A stretch of 7,969 nt of DNA from contig JAGYMT010000060.1 of the NCBI GenBank assembly GCA_018400335.1, forward strand, positions 1 through 7,969, written 5' to 3'. The DNA is from Kiritimatiellia bacterium. GTDB taxonomy: Bacteria > Verrucomicrobiota > Kiritimatiellia > JAAZAB01. Each line of letters starts with the position of its first letter. Position 1 is the stretch's first letter. Position numbers and translations under genes: made by a program. Positions 1 to 7,760 of the stretch are shown piece after piece. The notes beneath the pieces are model-generated. The model had not been told where the DNA came from and ran no database searches. It saw only the letters and a program-made list of their open reading frames with translations.

Positions 1-1092
<1,092 letters not shown>

Positions 1093-1104
1093 TGGATAAG
1101 ACTT

Positions 1105-1578
1105 TCAGCTCGAATACCGTTTAAGCACTTTTCGCGTCTCGGCGGGCGTGAGGCGTCCGTAGACCGTGTCGTCAATCATCATGACCGGAGCGAGGCTGCA
1201 GCAGCCGAGGCAGGCGACCGACTCAAGCGTGAAGAGTCCGTCCCCCGTTGTTTCTCCGTTCGTTATCTTCAGCGCCGACTCCACGGCGGAACTGATCGAG
1301 TTTGCGCCGTTGACGTGGCAGGCGGTGCCGTGGCACACGCGAATCATGTGCTTGCCGACGGGTGAGAAGCGGAACTGGTCGTAAAAAGTCGCCACTCCGT
1401 AAATCCGGCGCATGGATATGCCGGTGTGCGAAACGACGTATTTCAGCGCCTCCATGGGCAGGTAGCCGTATTCCGCCTGTATGCCCTGGAGTATCCGTAT
1501 GCAGGCGTCCGGACCAGTGCCGCTCCTGGCGATAACGGCCTCCGCCCCGGATAGATCAATTGATGTCTTTTCCGCCAT
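1105..1578 (-). CDS. nuoE: NuoE/HndA-like [2Fe-2S] 24-kDa subunit
   Basis: Thioredoxin-like [2Fe-2S] subunit that pairs with the NuoF-type flavoprotein and passes electrons from FMN in NAD(P)H-oxidising complexes (complex I 24-kDa family; HydC and HndA in hydrogenases). The 157-residue length fits the family. An N-terminal helical region contains the usual ILQGIQAEYGYLP and YGVATFYDQFRF stretches. The four cluster ligands appear as C-x4-C in CHGTAC and C-x3-C in CLGCC, followed by the typical LAPVMMIDD. A TTG two codons upstream (1584) also keeps the frame open. ATG at 1578 is preferred because AGGA lies 8 nt before it but only 2 nt before the TTG. The nuoF-like gene follows after 12 nt in the same frame, indicating one operon and probably one complex. 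A [FeFe] hydrogenase or formate dehydrogenase partner could lie beyond the left edge, but this is unseen. Confidence 0.95.
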   Translation of the reverse strand: MAEKTSIDLSGAEAVIARSGTGPDACIRILQGIQAEYGYLPMEALKYVVSHTGISMRRIYGVATFYDQFRFSPVGKHMIRVCHGTACHVNGANSISSAVESALKITNGETTGDGLFTLESVACLGCCSLAPVMMIDDTVYGRLTPAETRKVLKRYSS

Positions 1579-1645
1579 GTTCAATGTCCTGCGTATGAGA
1601 AGCCGATTCTTCTATGGCTCAAGAAAAAAGCAATCAAGAGCGGCA

Positions 1646-1674
1646 ATCCTATATCCGTCGTCGTGCTTCGTCAA
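1646..1674 (-). promoter_or_regulatory. Putative sigma70-type promoter for the nuoE-nuoF operon
   Basis: On the minus strand TTGACG (1674-1669; 5/6 to consensus) is followed after exactly 17 nt by TAGGAT (1651-1646; 4/6). Initiation would fall near 1639, leaving a leader of about 60 nt before the ATG at 1578. It is the best match in the divergent intergenic region, but rests on pattern matching alone. Confidence 0.4.
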
Positions 1675-1680
1675 GGGTGA

Positions 1681-1689
1681 TGTTAAAAT
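1681..1689 (+). promoter_or_regulatory. Putative extended -10 promoter for the glycan operon
   Basis: TG-t-TAAAAT (TG at 1681-1682, hexamer 1684-1689; 5/6 to TATAAT) is an extended -10 element with no convincing -35 at 16-18 nt spacing. Transcription would start near 1696 and give a very short leader before the Shine-Dalgarno at 1704-1707. The element lies 7 bp from the -35 of the divergent nuoE promoter, so the two polymerase sites would overlap. Confidence 0.35.
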
Positions 1690-1713
1690 TTTTCGCATGA
1701 CACGAGGTGCGCT

Positions 1714-3606
1714 TTGAGTTATATGAATGATATGTCTTGCCATGAAGACAATATTGACCGCCCTGCATTCTTGCCGGCCGCGCTACTGTATGCCGGGTTG
1801 TTCCTCCTGGTGCTGGGCGCCAAGCTGTGGCTGATAAGGGACTTCGGGTCCGACCTTCCGTATTGGGACCAGTGGAATTCAGAGGCGGAGGGGCTGCTGA
1901 TTCCGTGGTTTGGCGATTCGCTCACATTCGGCCATTTCTTTGCGTCGCACAACGAGCACCGGATAGTCTTCACGCGCCTCATTGCCCTCGCGCTGACAGT
2001 TCTCAACGGCCAGTGGGACGCGCAACTCGGAATGGTGGTCAATGCCTCGATCCACGCCTTCTCCGCCGTGGCTCTGGTGTGGATCATGATCCGGGCCGGC
2101 GGATGGAAGACCGCGCTGCTTGCGCTTCCGGCGGTGGCGCTCGCGTTTGCCCTGCCCTTTGCGTGGGAGAACACGCTCGCCGCGTTTCAGTCCCAATTTT
2201 ACCTGCTATTCCTGTTCTCGCTGATCTCGATCGCGCTGTTGATTTTGAGGAAACCGCTGAGCCCGTGGTGGTTCGCGGGCATCGCGGCGGCCGCCGCGGG
2301 CATTTTTACGATGGCATCGGGATTCCTCGCCGTCTTCGCCGTGCTGCCGATCGCGGTTGTGCGGATCATCCGGGAGCCGCGCCGGTGGAAGGCCGGCGCG
2401 GTGCTGCTGGCAGGAGCCTTGCTGGTCGCGTCCGCCGCGATAAGCCTGTCGGTGCACGTGAGCGGACACGAGATCTACAAGGCGCAGACAACGCGCGCGT
2501 TCATCATGGCGTTCGGCAGGGATCTCGCCTGGCCTTGCATGGGGAATCCATGGAACGCCCTGCTCATGGCGCTGCCGCTCGCGCTGCTCGCGCTCCGCTA
2601 CATGCTGTCGAAGCGCGGAGACCTCCGGGCGGAGGAGCTGACGCTCGCGCTGGGCGCCTGGGTGGTTCTCCAGGCCGCGGCCACGGCCTATGCGCGCGGC
2701 GGGTGGGGCACCTCCATTGCCTCACGCTACATGGACCTCTTGAGCATAGGCATGGTCGTCAATGTCTTCAGCATCGTCCTGCTGTTCCGCCGCCATGCCG
2801 GCCGCCGGTGGGAACGGGCGGCGTTGACCATTCTCTGCGCCGCGTGGATCGCGATGTGCGGCACGGGGCTCTACGGCCTCGTGCGCTATTCGCTGAAGGC
2901 ACAGGTTCCGCTCAAGAAATATCATTCTGAACTGCAGGTCGCCAATGTCAGGGCGTTCGTGGCGACGGACGATGTCAGCCGCCTCGAGGGCAAACGGGAC
3001 CAGGAAATACCGTTTCCATGTCCCTACTACCTCGCAGGCATTCTGAAAGATCAGCACATCGAAAAAATCCTGCCGGCAAGCGTGCGCCGCCCCTTGCCCA
3101 TCCCGTATGAAGCCGGATGGCAAAGCGCGTTCGCGCGCGGTGGAATAAGCCCGGAGACGCCTGAGCTGGAAGATTTCGAGAATAGTTTCGGATCATGGTC
3201 CGGGGATGGCGCCGCCGGCGAGGGAATGTTTGAGAGCCTTCCGGCGCGCGCGCCGACGCTGCCATACCTGCGGTTCGAGCTGACCGGCTTTTCGCCCGGG
3301 GCTGGGCTCGAGCTGAGACTCTGCCCGGTTGACGGATCGGAGGCGCGTGTCGTGGCGACCGGGAGTATTGAGCCGGGCGAGTGGCAGAGCGTGACGGTGC
3401 GGAGCCCGCGCGGCGAGTTCATCGTGGTCGCTTCCGACCGCCGGCCCGATGCGTGGTTAGCCTTTAAGGAGCCGGTTGAGCTGGGCGCGCTCTCCGTGGC
3501 TGCCGAATTTCTTGCATCAATAGGTCCGCTTGTGCTACTGTGCGGCCTGATTGTGACTGCCTCATCGGCAGTTTGGATGTGTTCAGTTAAGGGGGAAATG
3601 AAGTGA
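1714..3606 (+). CDS. Polytopic membrane protein, GT-C glycosyltransferase-like, with C-terminal beta-rich domain
   Basis: I do not recognise a named gene. The 630-residue product has one N-terminal hydrophobic helix (about 20-41), then a hydrophilic loop with the acidic/aromatic motif DLPYWDQW (47-54) and SHNEHR (78-83). About nine more membrane segments follow between residues 107 and 395. A soluble stretch at about 400-600 ends in a beta-rich part (about 510-600), and a final hydrophobic helix lies at about 602-624. A first outer loop rich in Asp/Glu followed by many helices is the architecture of GT-C transferases that use polyprenyl-phosphate sugars, but no defining catalytic motif can be proven here. 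The start is TTG at 1714, because GAGG (1704-1707) lies 6 nt upstream; ATG at 1723 is the alternative. The stop overlaps the next gene's GTG by 4 nt, so the two are translationally coupled. A polymerase or other glycan membrane protein is possible. Confidence 0.85.
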   Translation: MSYMNDMSCHEDNIDRPAFLPAALLYAGLFLLVLGAKLWLIRDFGSDLPYWDQWNSEAEGLLIPWFGDSLTFGHFFASHNEHRIVFTRLIALALTVLNGQWDAQLGMVVNASIHAFSAVALVWIMIRAGGWKTALLALPAVALAFALPFAWENTLAAFQSQFYLLFLFSLISIALLILRKPLSPWWFAGIAAAAAGIFTMASGFLAVFAVLPIAVVRIIREPRRWKAGAVLLAGALLVASAAISLSVHVSGHEIYKAQTTRAFIMAFGRDLAWPCMGNPWNALLMALPLALLALRYMLSKRGDLRAEELTLALGAWVVLQAAATAYARGGWGTSIASRYMDLLSIGMVVNVFSIVLLFRRHAGRRWERAALTILCAAWIAMCGTGLYGLVRYSLKAQVPLKKYHSELQVANVRAFVATDDVSRLEGKRDQEIPFPCPYYLAGILKDQHIEKILPASVRRPLPIPYEAGWQSAFARGGISPETPELEDFENSFGSWSGDGAAGEGMFESLPARAPTLPYLRFELTGFSPGAGLELRLCPVDGSEARVVATGSIEPGEWQSVTVRSPRGEFIVVASDRRPDAWLAFKEPVELGALSVAAEFLASIGPLVLLCGLIVTASSAVWMCSVKGEMK

Positions 3607-4673
3607 AAAAGACATGTCTTGTGACCGGTTCATCGGGGCTCATAGGGTCGGAGGTCTGCGTATTCTTCCACAACCAGGGTTTCGGGATACACGGGGTGGA
3701 TAACAATCAGCGCGCCGTCTTCTTCGGACCGTCCGGCGACACTCGCTGGAACCAGCAGCGGCTCGCCGCTTCCCTCGAACGCTTCGATCATCATGAGCTG
3801 GACATCAGGGACCGCGCCGGGGTCTCGGAGCTGGTGCGCGGCCTCCGCCCCTCGGTGATCATACACACCGCGGCGCAGCCCTCGCACGACAGGGCCGCGG
3901 CCATTCCCTTCGATGATTTCGACACCAACGCCGTAGGCACGCTCAACATGCTCGAGGCCGCGCGCAGTCATTGCCCCGAATCGCCCTTCATCCATATGTC
4001 CACCAACAAGGTCTACGGCGACCGACCCAACACCATCAAGCTCAAGGAGCTGGAGACGCGGTGGGAATACGACGATCCGGAATATGCCGAAGGCATCCCG
4101 GAATCCTTCTCGATTGACCAGTCCAAGCACTCACTGTTCGGCGCTTCAAAGGTGGCGGCGGACGTGATGGTTCAGGAATATGGCCGCTACTTCAACATCC
4201 CCTGCTGCTGCCTGCGCGGCGGCTGCCTCACGGGTCCGAACCATTCAGGAGTGGAGCTGCACGGGTTCCTCAGCTATCTCGTGAAGTGCAATCTCGAGGG
4301 GAAGGAATACAAGATATTCGGCTACAAGGGCAAGCAGGTTCGCGACAATATCCATTCGCAGGATGTCGCCGCCTTCATGTTCGAGTTCCACAAGAACCCG
4401 CGCTGCGGGGAGGTCTACAACCTGGGCGGCGGAAAGGCCAACTCCTGCTCCATCATCGAGGCGTTCGAGCTCACCGCGAGCTGCACCGGCAAAAAGCAGA
4501 AGAGCATCTACATGGAGGAAAACAGGATCGGCGACCACATCTGCTACTACAGCGACCTGCGCAAGATGAAGGCCCATTACCCCGACTGGGATATACGCAA
4601 GCCGCTTGCGACTATCATCGAGGAAATCAGCGCATCGTGGAAAGAGCGCATGAGGGTAACTGGCTCACCATGA
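3603..4673 (+). CDS. NAD-dependent sugar-nucleotide epimerase/dehydratase (CDP-paratose 2-epimerase-like)
   Basis: Extended short-chain dehydrogenase acting on a nucleotide sugar in the cytoplasm, 356 residues. It has the Rossmann motif TGSSGLIG (8-15), acidic residue D33 at the end of strand 2, D67-I68-R69, STNKVYGD (133-140), GKQVRD (243-248) and a late GGGKANS. The STNKVYGD, ExETR and GKQVRD combination resembles RfbE/CDP-paratose 2-epimerase, but the substrate cannot be told. The YxxxK catalytic motif reads LFGASK, so Phe179 replaces the usual tyrosine while Lys183 is kept. The start is GTG at 3603, overlapping the previous stop by 4 nt, with AAGGGGG (3589-3595) 7 nt upstream. Its TGA (4671-4673) falls inside the left inverted repeat of the downstream cassette, so the last few residues (about VTGSP) may not be ancestral. 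Confidence 0.93.
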   Translation: MKKTCLVTGSSGLIGSEVCVFFHNQGFGIHGVDNNQRAVFFGPSGDTRWNQQRLAASLERFDHHELDIRDRAGVSELVRGLRPSVIIHTAAQPSHDRAAAIPFDDFDTNAVGTLNMLEAARSHCPESPFIHMSTNKVYGDRPNTIKLKELETRWEYDDPEYAEGIPESFSIDQSKHSLFGASKVAADVMVQEYGRYFNIPCCCLRGGCLTGPNHSGVELHGFLSYLVKCNLEGKEYKIFGYKGKQVRDNIHSQDVAAFMFEFHKNPRCGEVYNLGGGKANSCSIIEAFELTASCTGKKQKSIYMEENRIGDHICYYSDLRKMKAHYPDWDIRKPLATIIEEISASWKERMRVTGSP

Positions 4674-4694
4674 AGAACACGAAGAGCACGAAGG
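4666..4694 (+). repeat. Left 29-bp inverted repeat built of 9-bp units
   Basis: Begins CACCATGAAGAA, continues with CACGAAGAG and ends CACGAAGG, a 9-bp periodic sequence. It matches the reverse complement of 5077-5105 at 28 of 29 positions; the only mismatch is T against C at the sixth base. It contains the TGA stop of the upstream epimerase. Its GAAGG end is 8 nt before the ATG of the GxxExxY gene. Read from 4670, it encodes a nine-residue peptide MKNTKSTKA ending at 4699. Confidence 0.9.
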
Positions 4695-4702
4695 CATGAG
4701 GA

Positions 4703-5074
4703 ATGAAATTCGACAGGTTATCAAACAGGGTGATCGGGTGTGCCATTGAAGTCCATCGCGAACTGGGGCCTGGCTTGCTCGAATCAACCTATGAGCGGTG
4801 CTTAGCGCACGAACTGGGTCAGGTCGGGATCGATTTCAAGTTGCAGCAGGAAATCAAGGTGAAGTACAAGGGTGTTTATCTCGATTGTGGATACCGGGTT
4901 GACGTGTTGGTCGAAGATTCTCTGATTCTGGAATTGAAAAGTGTTGAGGTCGTCCTTGGTATCCACGAGGCCCAGTTGTTGACATACATGAAGCTGGCGG
5001 AGATTAAGATAGGGTTGCTGATCAACTTTAATGTTCAACGTCTGAAGGATGGTATCAATCGTTTTGTGCTATAA
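4703..5074 (+). CDS. GxxExxY family protein (PD-(D/E)xK nuclease-like)
   Basis: Small 123-residue protein of the GxxExxY family, which is placed with PD-(D/E)xK_3 nuclease-fold proteins; cellular function is unknown to me. The name-giving motif is seen as GLLESTY (Gly24, Glu27, Tyr30). The nuclease-fold signature appears as Asp67 (in YRVDVLVED) followed by Glu77-Leu-Lys79 (ILELKSVE). QLLTYMKL (91-98) follows, then a C-terminal GLLINFN strand. Length is normal for the family and the acidic/lysine residues are intact, so an active metal-dependent nuclease is possible but unproven. The ATG at 4703 has GAAGG 8 nt upstream within the left repeat, and GAGGA touching it. The short upstream reading frame ends 3 nt before the ATG, so coupling is possible. 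Base composition is clearly lower in G+C than the flanking glycan genes, and the gene has no obvious role in sugar metabolism. Confidence 0.92.
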   Translation: MKFDRLSNRVIGCAIEVHRELGPGLLESTYERCLAHELGQVGIDFKLQQEIKVKYKGVYLDCGYRVDVLVEDSLILELKSVEVVLGIHEAQLLTYMKLAEIKIGLLINFNVQRLKDGINRFVL

Positions 5075-5076
5075 CC

Positions 5077-5105
5077 CCTTCGTGCTCTTCGTGTTCTTCG
5101 TGGTG
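5077..5105 (-). repeat. Right 29-bp inverted repeat built of 9-bp units
   Basis: Reverse complement of the left copy with one mismatch. On the plus strand it reads CCTTCGTGC, TCTTCGTGT, TCTTCGTGG, TG. It starts 2 nt after the GxxExxY stop codon. The plus-strand frame of the downstream epimerase stays open through it and would encode FVLFVFFVV. Confidence 0.9.
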
Positions 5106-5165
5106 AAATGGAATCGCCAAGAGCATACCAACGAGGGCAGTTTGGTGGTTACGGAAGAAGGAAGT

Positions 5166-6230
5166 ATGAAAATCCTCATAACCGGAATCCGCGGCTTCGT
5201 GGGCAACACCATTGCCCGCTCGCTTCTTGACAGGATGGAAGGCGTCAGCATCCACGGGATAGATAATCTCGTGCGCGCCGGCAGCGAGACCAACCGCCGC
5301 ACGCTGAAGGAGCGCGGGGTCTCGGTGGTCCACGGGGACATACGGAACGCGAGCGATCTGGCTTGCCTGCCGAAGTGCGACTGGGTTATTGACGCCGCAG
5401 CCACTCCCACGGTCATGGCGGGTGTGGACGGCAGAACGAGCAGCAGGCAGTTGATCGAGCATAACCTTCTGGGCACGGTGAACCTGCTGGAACTATGCAG
5501 GAGCTGGAACGCCGGATTCACCATTCTCAGCACCAGCCGCGTGTATTCCATCGAAGCGCTCTCCGGTCTGCAGATGAAGAAGAAAGGCCGTGCTTATGCG
5601 CCCGGCGCGAAGAGTCTGCGTGTGCCGGGCATGACGATGACCGGCATCACGGAAGAGTTCTCCACCCGGCCGCCCATCTCCCTCTACGGCGCCTCAAAGG
5701 CCGCCTCCGAGCTGCTTGCTCTGGAATACGGGGCCGCCTTCAATTTCCCCGTGTTCATCAATCGCAGCGGGGTCATGGCCGGCGCAGGCCAGTTCGGCAG
5801 GATTGACCAGGGCATTTTCTCCTTCTGGATCCATTCCTACTGCCGTGGGCGCCCCCTGAAATTCATCGGCTTTGACGGAAAGGGCAGGCAGGTGCGCGAC
5901 TGCATGCACCCCGCCGATCTCGCCGCGGTGATCGCGCGGCAGTTGAAGAAGCCCGACACGACCCCGCGCCTGCTGAACATCAGCGGCGGCGCGGCCAACA
6001 GCATGTCGCTCGCGCAACTCAACGACTGGTGCAGGGATCGGTTCGGGCCGCACGAAGTAGGCTCGCAGCCGGAGACCCGTCCTTTCGACATCCCGTGGCT
6101 GATCCTCAACACTGATCTGGCGCGGAAGACATGGAAATGGACCCTGGAGATCCCGATCGGGCAGGTGCTGGAGGAAATAGCGGAACATGCGGAGAAAAAC
6201 CCCGGCTGGCTCGATCTATCTAATGAATAA
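5166..6230 (+). CDS. NAD-dependent sugar-nucleotide epimerase, second copy (CDP-paratose 2-epimerase-like)
   Basis: Extended short-chain dehydrogenase related to, but clearly diverged from, the epimerase at 3603. The 354-residue product has the Rossmann motif TGIRGFVG (6-13), D33-N34 for NAD binding, GDIRN (57-61), STSRVY (122-127) in place of STNKVYGD, an intact catalytic YGASK (Tyr174, Lys178), a GKGRQVRD segment and a late SGGAANSMS. The shared GK..QVRD and GG..NS pattern points to the CDP-paratose/tyvelose epimerase class; the substrate is unknown. The start is ATG at 5166, with an AAGGAAG-type ribosome site just upstream. An in-frame ATG at 5049 would add 39 residues, but it overlaps the GxxExxY gene and reads through the inverted repeat, so it is rejected. 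The stop is immediately followed by the ATG of the glycosyltransferase. Confidence 0.93.
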   Translation: MKILITGIRGFVGNTIARSLLDRMEGVSIHGIDNLVRAGSETNRRTLKERGVSVVHGDIRNASDLACLPKCDWVIDAAATPTVMAGVDGRTSSRQLIEHNLLGTVNLLELCRSWNAGFTILSTSRVYSIEALSGLQMKKKGRAYAPGAKSLRVPGMTMTGITEEFSTRPPISLYGASKAASELLALEYGAAFNFPVFINRSGVMAGAGQFGRIDQGIFSFWIHSYCRGRPLKFIGFDGKGRQVRDCMHPADLAAVIARQLKKPDTTPRLLNISGGAANSMSLAQLNDWCRDRFGPHEVGSQPETRPFDIPWLILNTDLARKTWKWTLEIPIGQVLEEIAEHAEKNPGWLDLSNE

Positions 6231-7016
6231 ATGTCCAAAATGAGCGAAGAAAGTAAAAACCGCAAGCTGAATCTGCTCTCGATCGTCATCCCCGCGCGGA
6301 ACGAGGAGGGTTGTATCGGCCCCACGGTCGAGCACCTGCACGTCGAGCTCAGGACGCGCGGCATACCCCATGAAATCATCGTGGTGGACGATGGCAGCAC
6401 CGACCGCACCTGGGCGCTGCTCGGCGAACTGTGCGGCCGGGTTCCGGAGCTCGTTCCCATTCAGAACAAGGGGCTGCACGGCTTCGGGCGCGCCGTGATA
6501 TGCGGACTCGATCACATGCGGGGCGACGCGGTCGCCATCATGATGGGTGATGAATCCGATGACTGTCGCGACGTCGTACGCTATTGGGAGAAGCTCAACG
6601 AGGGGTTCGACTGCGTATTCGGCAGCCGTTTTATAAAGGGCGGCGGCACCTTCGACTATCCCTGGTTCAAGCTCTTTCTCAACCGGCTCGCCAACTCCTT
6701 TCTGAAGCTGATCTTCCACATCAGCCTGAACGACACAACCAATGCATTCAAGGCGTACAGGAAGGAAGTCATAGCCGGCTGCCGTCCGCTCATTGCGCCG
6801 CACTTCAATCTCACCGTCGAGCTTCCGCTCAAGGCGATAGTGCGCGGCTATTCGTGGACGGTGATCCCGATCACGTGGCGCAATAGAAGGGCCGGCGAGG
6901 CCAAACTGAAGATCAAGGAGATGGGCAGCCGCTATCTTTTCATCTGCATGTATATCTGGCTGGAGAAATACTTCAGCATGGGCGATTACCGCAAGCCGGA
7001 TTCCGAACATGATTGA
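6231..7016 (+). CDS. Family 2 glycosyltransferase, polyprenyl-phosphate sugar synthase type (dolichol-phosphate mannosyltransferase-like)
   Basis: Transfers a sugar from a nucleotide donor, probably to a polyprenyl phosphate, at the cytoplasmic face of the inner membrane. The 261-residue GT-A fold shows LLSIVIPARNEE (15-26), EIIVVDDGSTDRT (48-60), an acidic metal-site equivalent GDESDD (106-111) instead of the usual DADL form, FGSRF (130-134), NDTTNAFKAYR (167-177), and later ELPLKA and EMGSRY. No C-terminal transmembrane domain is seen, so it is a DPM1-like catalytic domain only. ATG at 6231 directly abuts the TAA of the epimerase; no Shine-Dalgarno is evident for it or for the ATG at 6240, so coupling with the epimerase is expected. 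With the epimerases and the multi-spanning protein it forms a plausible lipid-linked sugar pathway. Donor and acceptor are not determined. Confidence 0.93.
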   Translation: MSKMSEESKNRKLNLLSIVIPARNEEGCIGPTVEHLHVELRTRGIPHEIIVVDDGSTDRTWALLGELCGRVPELVPIQNKGLHGFGRAVICGLDHMRGDAVAIMMGDESDDCRDVVRYWEKLNEGFDCVFGSRFIKGGGTFDYPWFKLFLNRLANSFLKLIFHISLNDTTNAFKAYRKEVIAGCRPLIAPHFNLTVELPLKAIVRGYSWTVIPITWRNRRAGEAKLKIKEMGSRYLFICMYIWLEKYFSMGDYRKPDSEHD

Positions 7017-7034
7017 CGCGTTGCTGAAGAATGC

Positions 7035-7062
7035 TTGCATTCGGGGTTGTGAATGCTATAGG
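7035..7062 (+). promoter_or_regulatory. Weak putative promoter before the holin-like gene
   Basis: TATAGG (7057-7062; 4/6) preceded by TG at the extended -10 position (7054-7055), with TTGCAT (7035-7040) 16 nt upstream. It lies in the 99-nt gap after the glycosyltransferase and would allow separate transcription of the small membrane protein. GAATGC occurs three times nearby (twice direct, once inverted as GCATTC), making a small hairpin rather than a terminator. Confidence 0.22.
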
Positions 7063-7115
7063 CTTTTCAGTGATCGTCGTGCATGTAACAGCGGCAAAGC
7101 GCAGGAAACGCGGAT

Positions 7116-7532
7116 ATGGGCACTTTATTTCGATGGTTCATTCTTGTAATTGCAGTGTGGGTTGCCACCTTGGTGCCCGGCATTGATTTCACTTCGTGGC
7201 AGGGGCTGGTCATAGCCGCGCTGGTGCTGAGCATACTGAACACCTTCGTCAAGCCGCTTGTCATGCTTTTAAGCGCGCCGCTCATCATCGTATCGCTGGG
7301 CGTGTTTCTGTTGATCATCAACGCGCTCATGCTCAAGCTCACCGGGTGGCTCGTGCCCGATTTCTATGTCTCCTCGTTCTGGTCGGCGCTGGGCGGAAGC
7401 CTCGTGATCAGCCTCGTGAGCATGTTCTTCGGCGGGATGCGGCCCGGCACCGAGCGCCACACCTCCTACAGCTATCACTGCGACCCGCGCCGCAGTCCGC
7501 CCCCGGGTAACGGCCCGGTAATTGACGTCTGA
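7116..7532 (+). CDS. Small membrane protein, phage-holin superfamily IV / YvlD type
   Basis: 138-residue integral membrane protein with four hydrophobic segments at about 4-22, 28-50, 53-77 and 85-106, followed by a polar, Pro/Arg-rich tail. The VLSILNTFVKPLVMLLSAPLIIVSLGVFLLIINALMLKL region, in two parts around residues 37-56 and 57-76, carries the NTFVKPL and INALMLKL pattern typical of the family often annotated phage holin family protein. Despite the name, such chromosomal genes are usually not phage lysis genes and their function is poorly defined. AGGA (7103-7106) lies 9 nt before the ATG. No phage genes are nearby. The 99-nt gap and change of theme suggest it is not part of the glycan operon. 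Confidence 0.9.
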   Translation: MGTLFRWFILVIAVWVATLVPGIDFTSWQGLVIAALVLSILNTFVKPLVMLLSAPLIIVSLGVFLLIINALMLKLTGWLVPDFYVSSFWSALGGSLVISLVSMFFGGMRPGTERHTSYSYHCDPRRSPPPGNGPVIDV

Positions 7533-7716
7533 CCTGTCTTCCCTATGAGTGCGTGCCGCGACGAAGCTCTTCAGGAGCGAAGGCGGGATGGATTCCGGTC
7601 AACCACCTATCTCTTTTCAGGTTGAGCAATTGTAATTGTGGACGGTCCCCGCGCGGATGTGAATAGAATCCTTCTTAATGCTCCTGATGGTGAGATGTGG
7701 TATTCCAGAAGCAGAT

Positions 7717-7729
7717 TGGAATTATTCCA
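7717..7729. repeat. 13-bp palindrome at the edge of the ATTCC repeat
   Basis: TGGAAT-T-ATTCCA is a perfect inverted repeat with a one-base centre. Its right arm is the first unit of the following 8-bp tandem repeat. Another isolated ATTCC lies at 7702-7706. Confidence 0.6.
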
Positions 7730-7760
7730 GCATTCCACCATTCCCACATTCCACCATTCC
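7724..7760. repeat. 8-bp tandem repeat, five ATTCC-starting units
   Basis: ATTCC begins at 7724, 7732, 7740, 7748 and 7756, an exact 8-bp period with units ATTCCAGC, ATTCCACC, ATTCCCAC, ATTCCACC and a final ATTCC. On the minus strand this reads as GGAATGGT-like units. It is non-coding as far as can be seen. Confidence 0.85.

Larger units (their letters stand above)
4666..5105. mobile_element. 440-bp inverted-repeat-bounded cassette carrying a GxxExxY gene
   Basis: The unit runs from the outer end of the left repeat to the outer end of the right repeat and holds one gene on the plus strand. It separates two related epimerase genes in an otherwise tightly packed operon. Five full 60-base lines of the gene (4741-5040) count to 146 G+C out of 300, about 49%, against 60-67% in sampled lines of the neighbouring genes. 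No transposase is encoded and no target-site duplication is evident outside the repeats. If mobile, it would be non-autonomous or moved by another route. Mobility is inferred from structure and composition only. Confidence 0.6.

Noticed and set aside
1827..2930. 367-codon plus-strand frame inside the membrane-protein gene
   Set aside because: Arg/Gly/Ala-rich out-of-frame translation typical of G+C-rich genes; the overlapping frame gives regular membrane helices and good operon junctions.
4666..4694. CRISPR-like repeat
   Set aside because: Only one inverted pair 382 bp apart with an intact gene between; no spacers and no cas genes.
5049..5165. N-terminal extension of the second epimerase
   Set aside because: The added residues come from the end of the GxxExxY gene and the inverted repeat; the Rossmann motif begins normally 6 residues after ATG 5166, which has its own ribosome site.
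7031..7044. Intrinsic terminator after the glycosyltransferase (GAATGC-TT-GCATTC)
   Set aside because: Loop of two bases or a weak 5-bp stem, and no following T-run.
7116..7532. Prophage lysis module
   Set aside because: The holin-family name is the only link to phage; there is no endolysin, tail or integrase gene nearby and the family is common in bacterial chromosomes.
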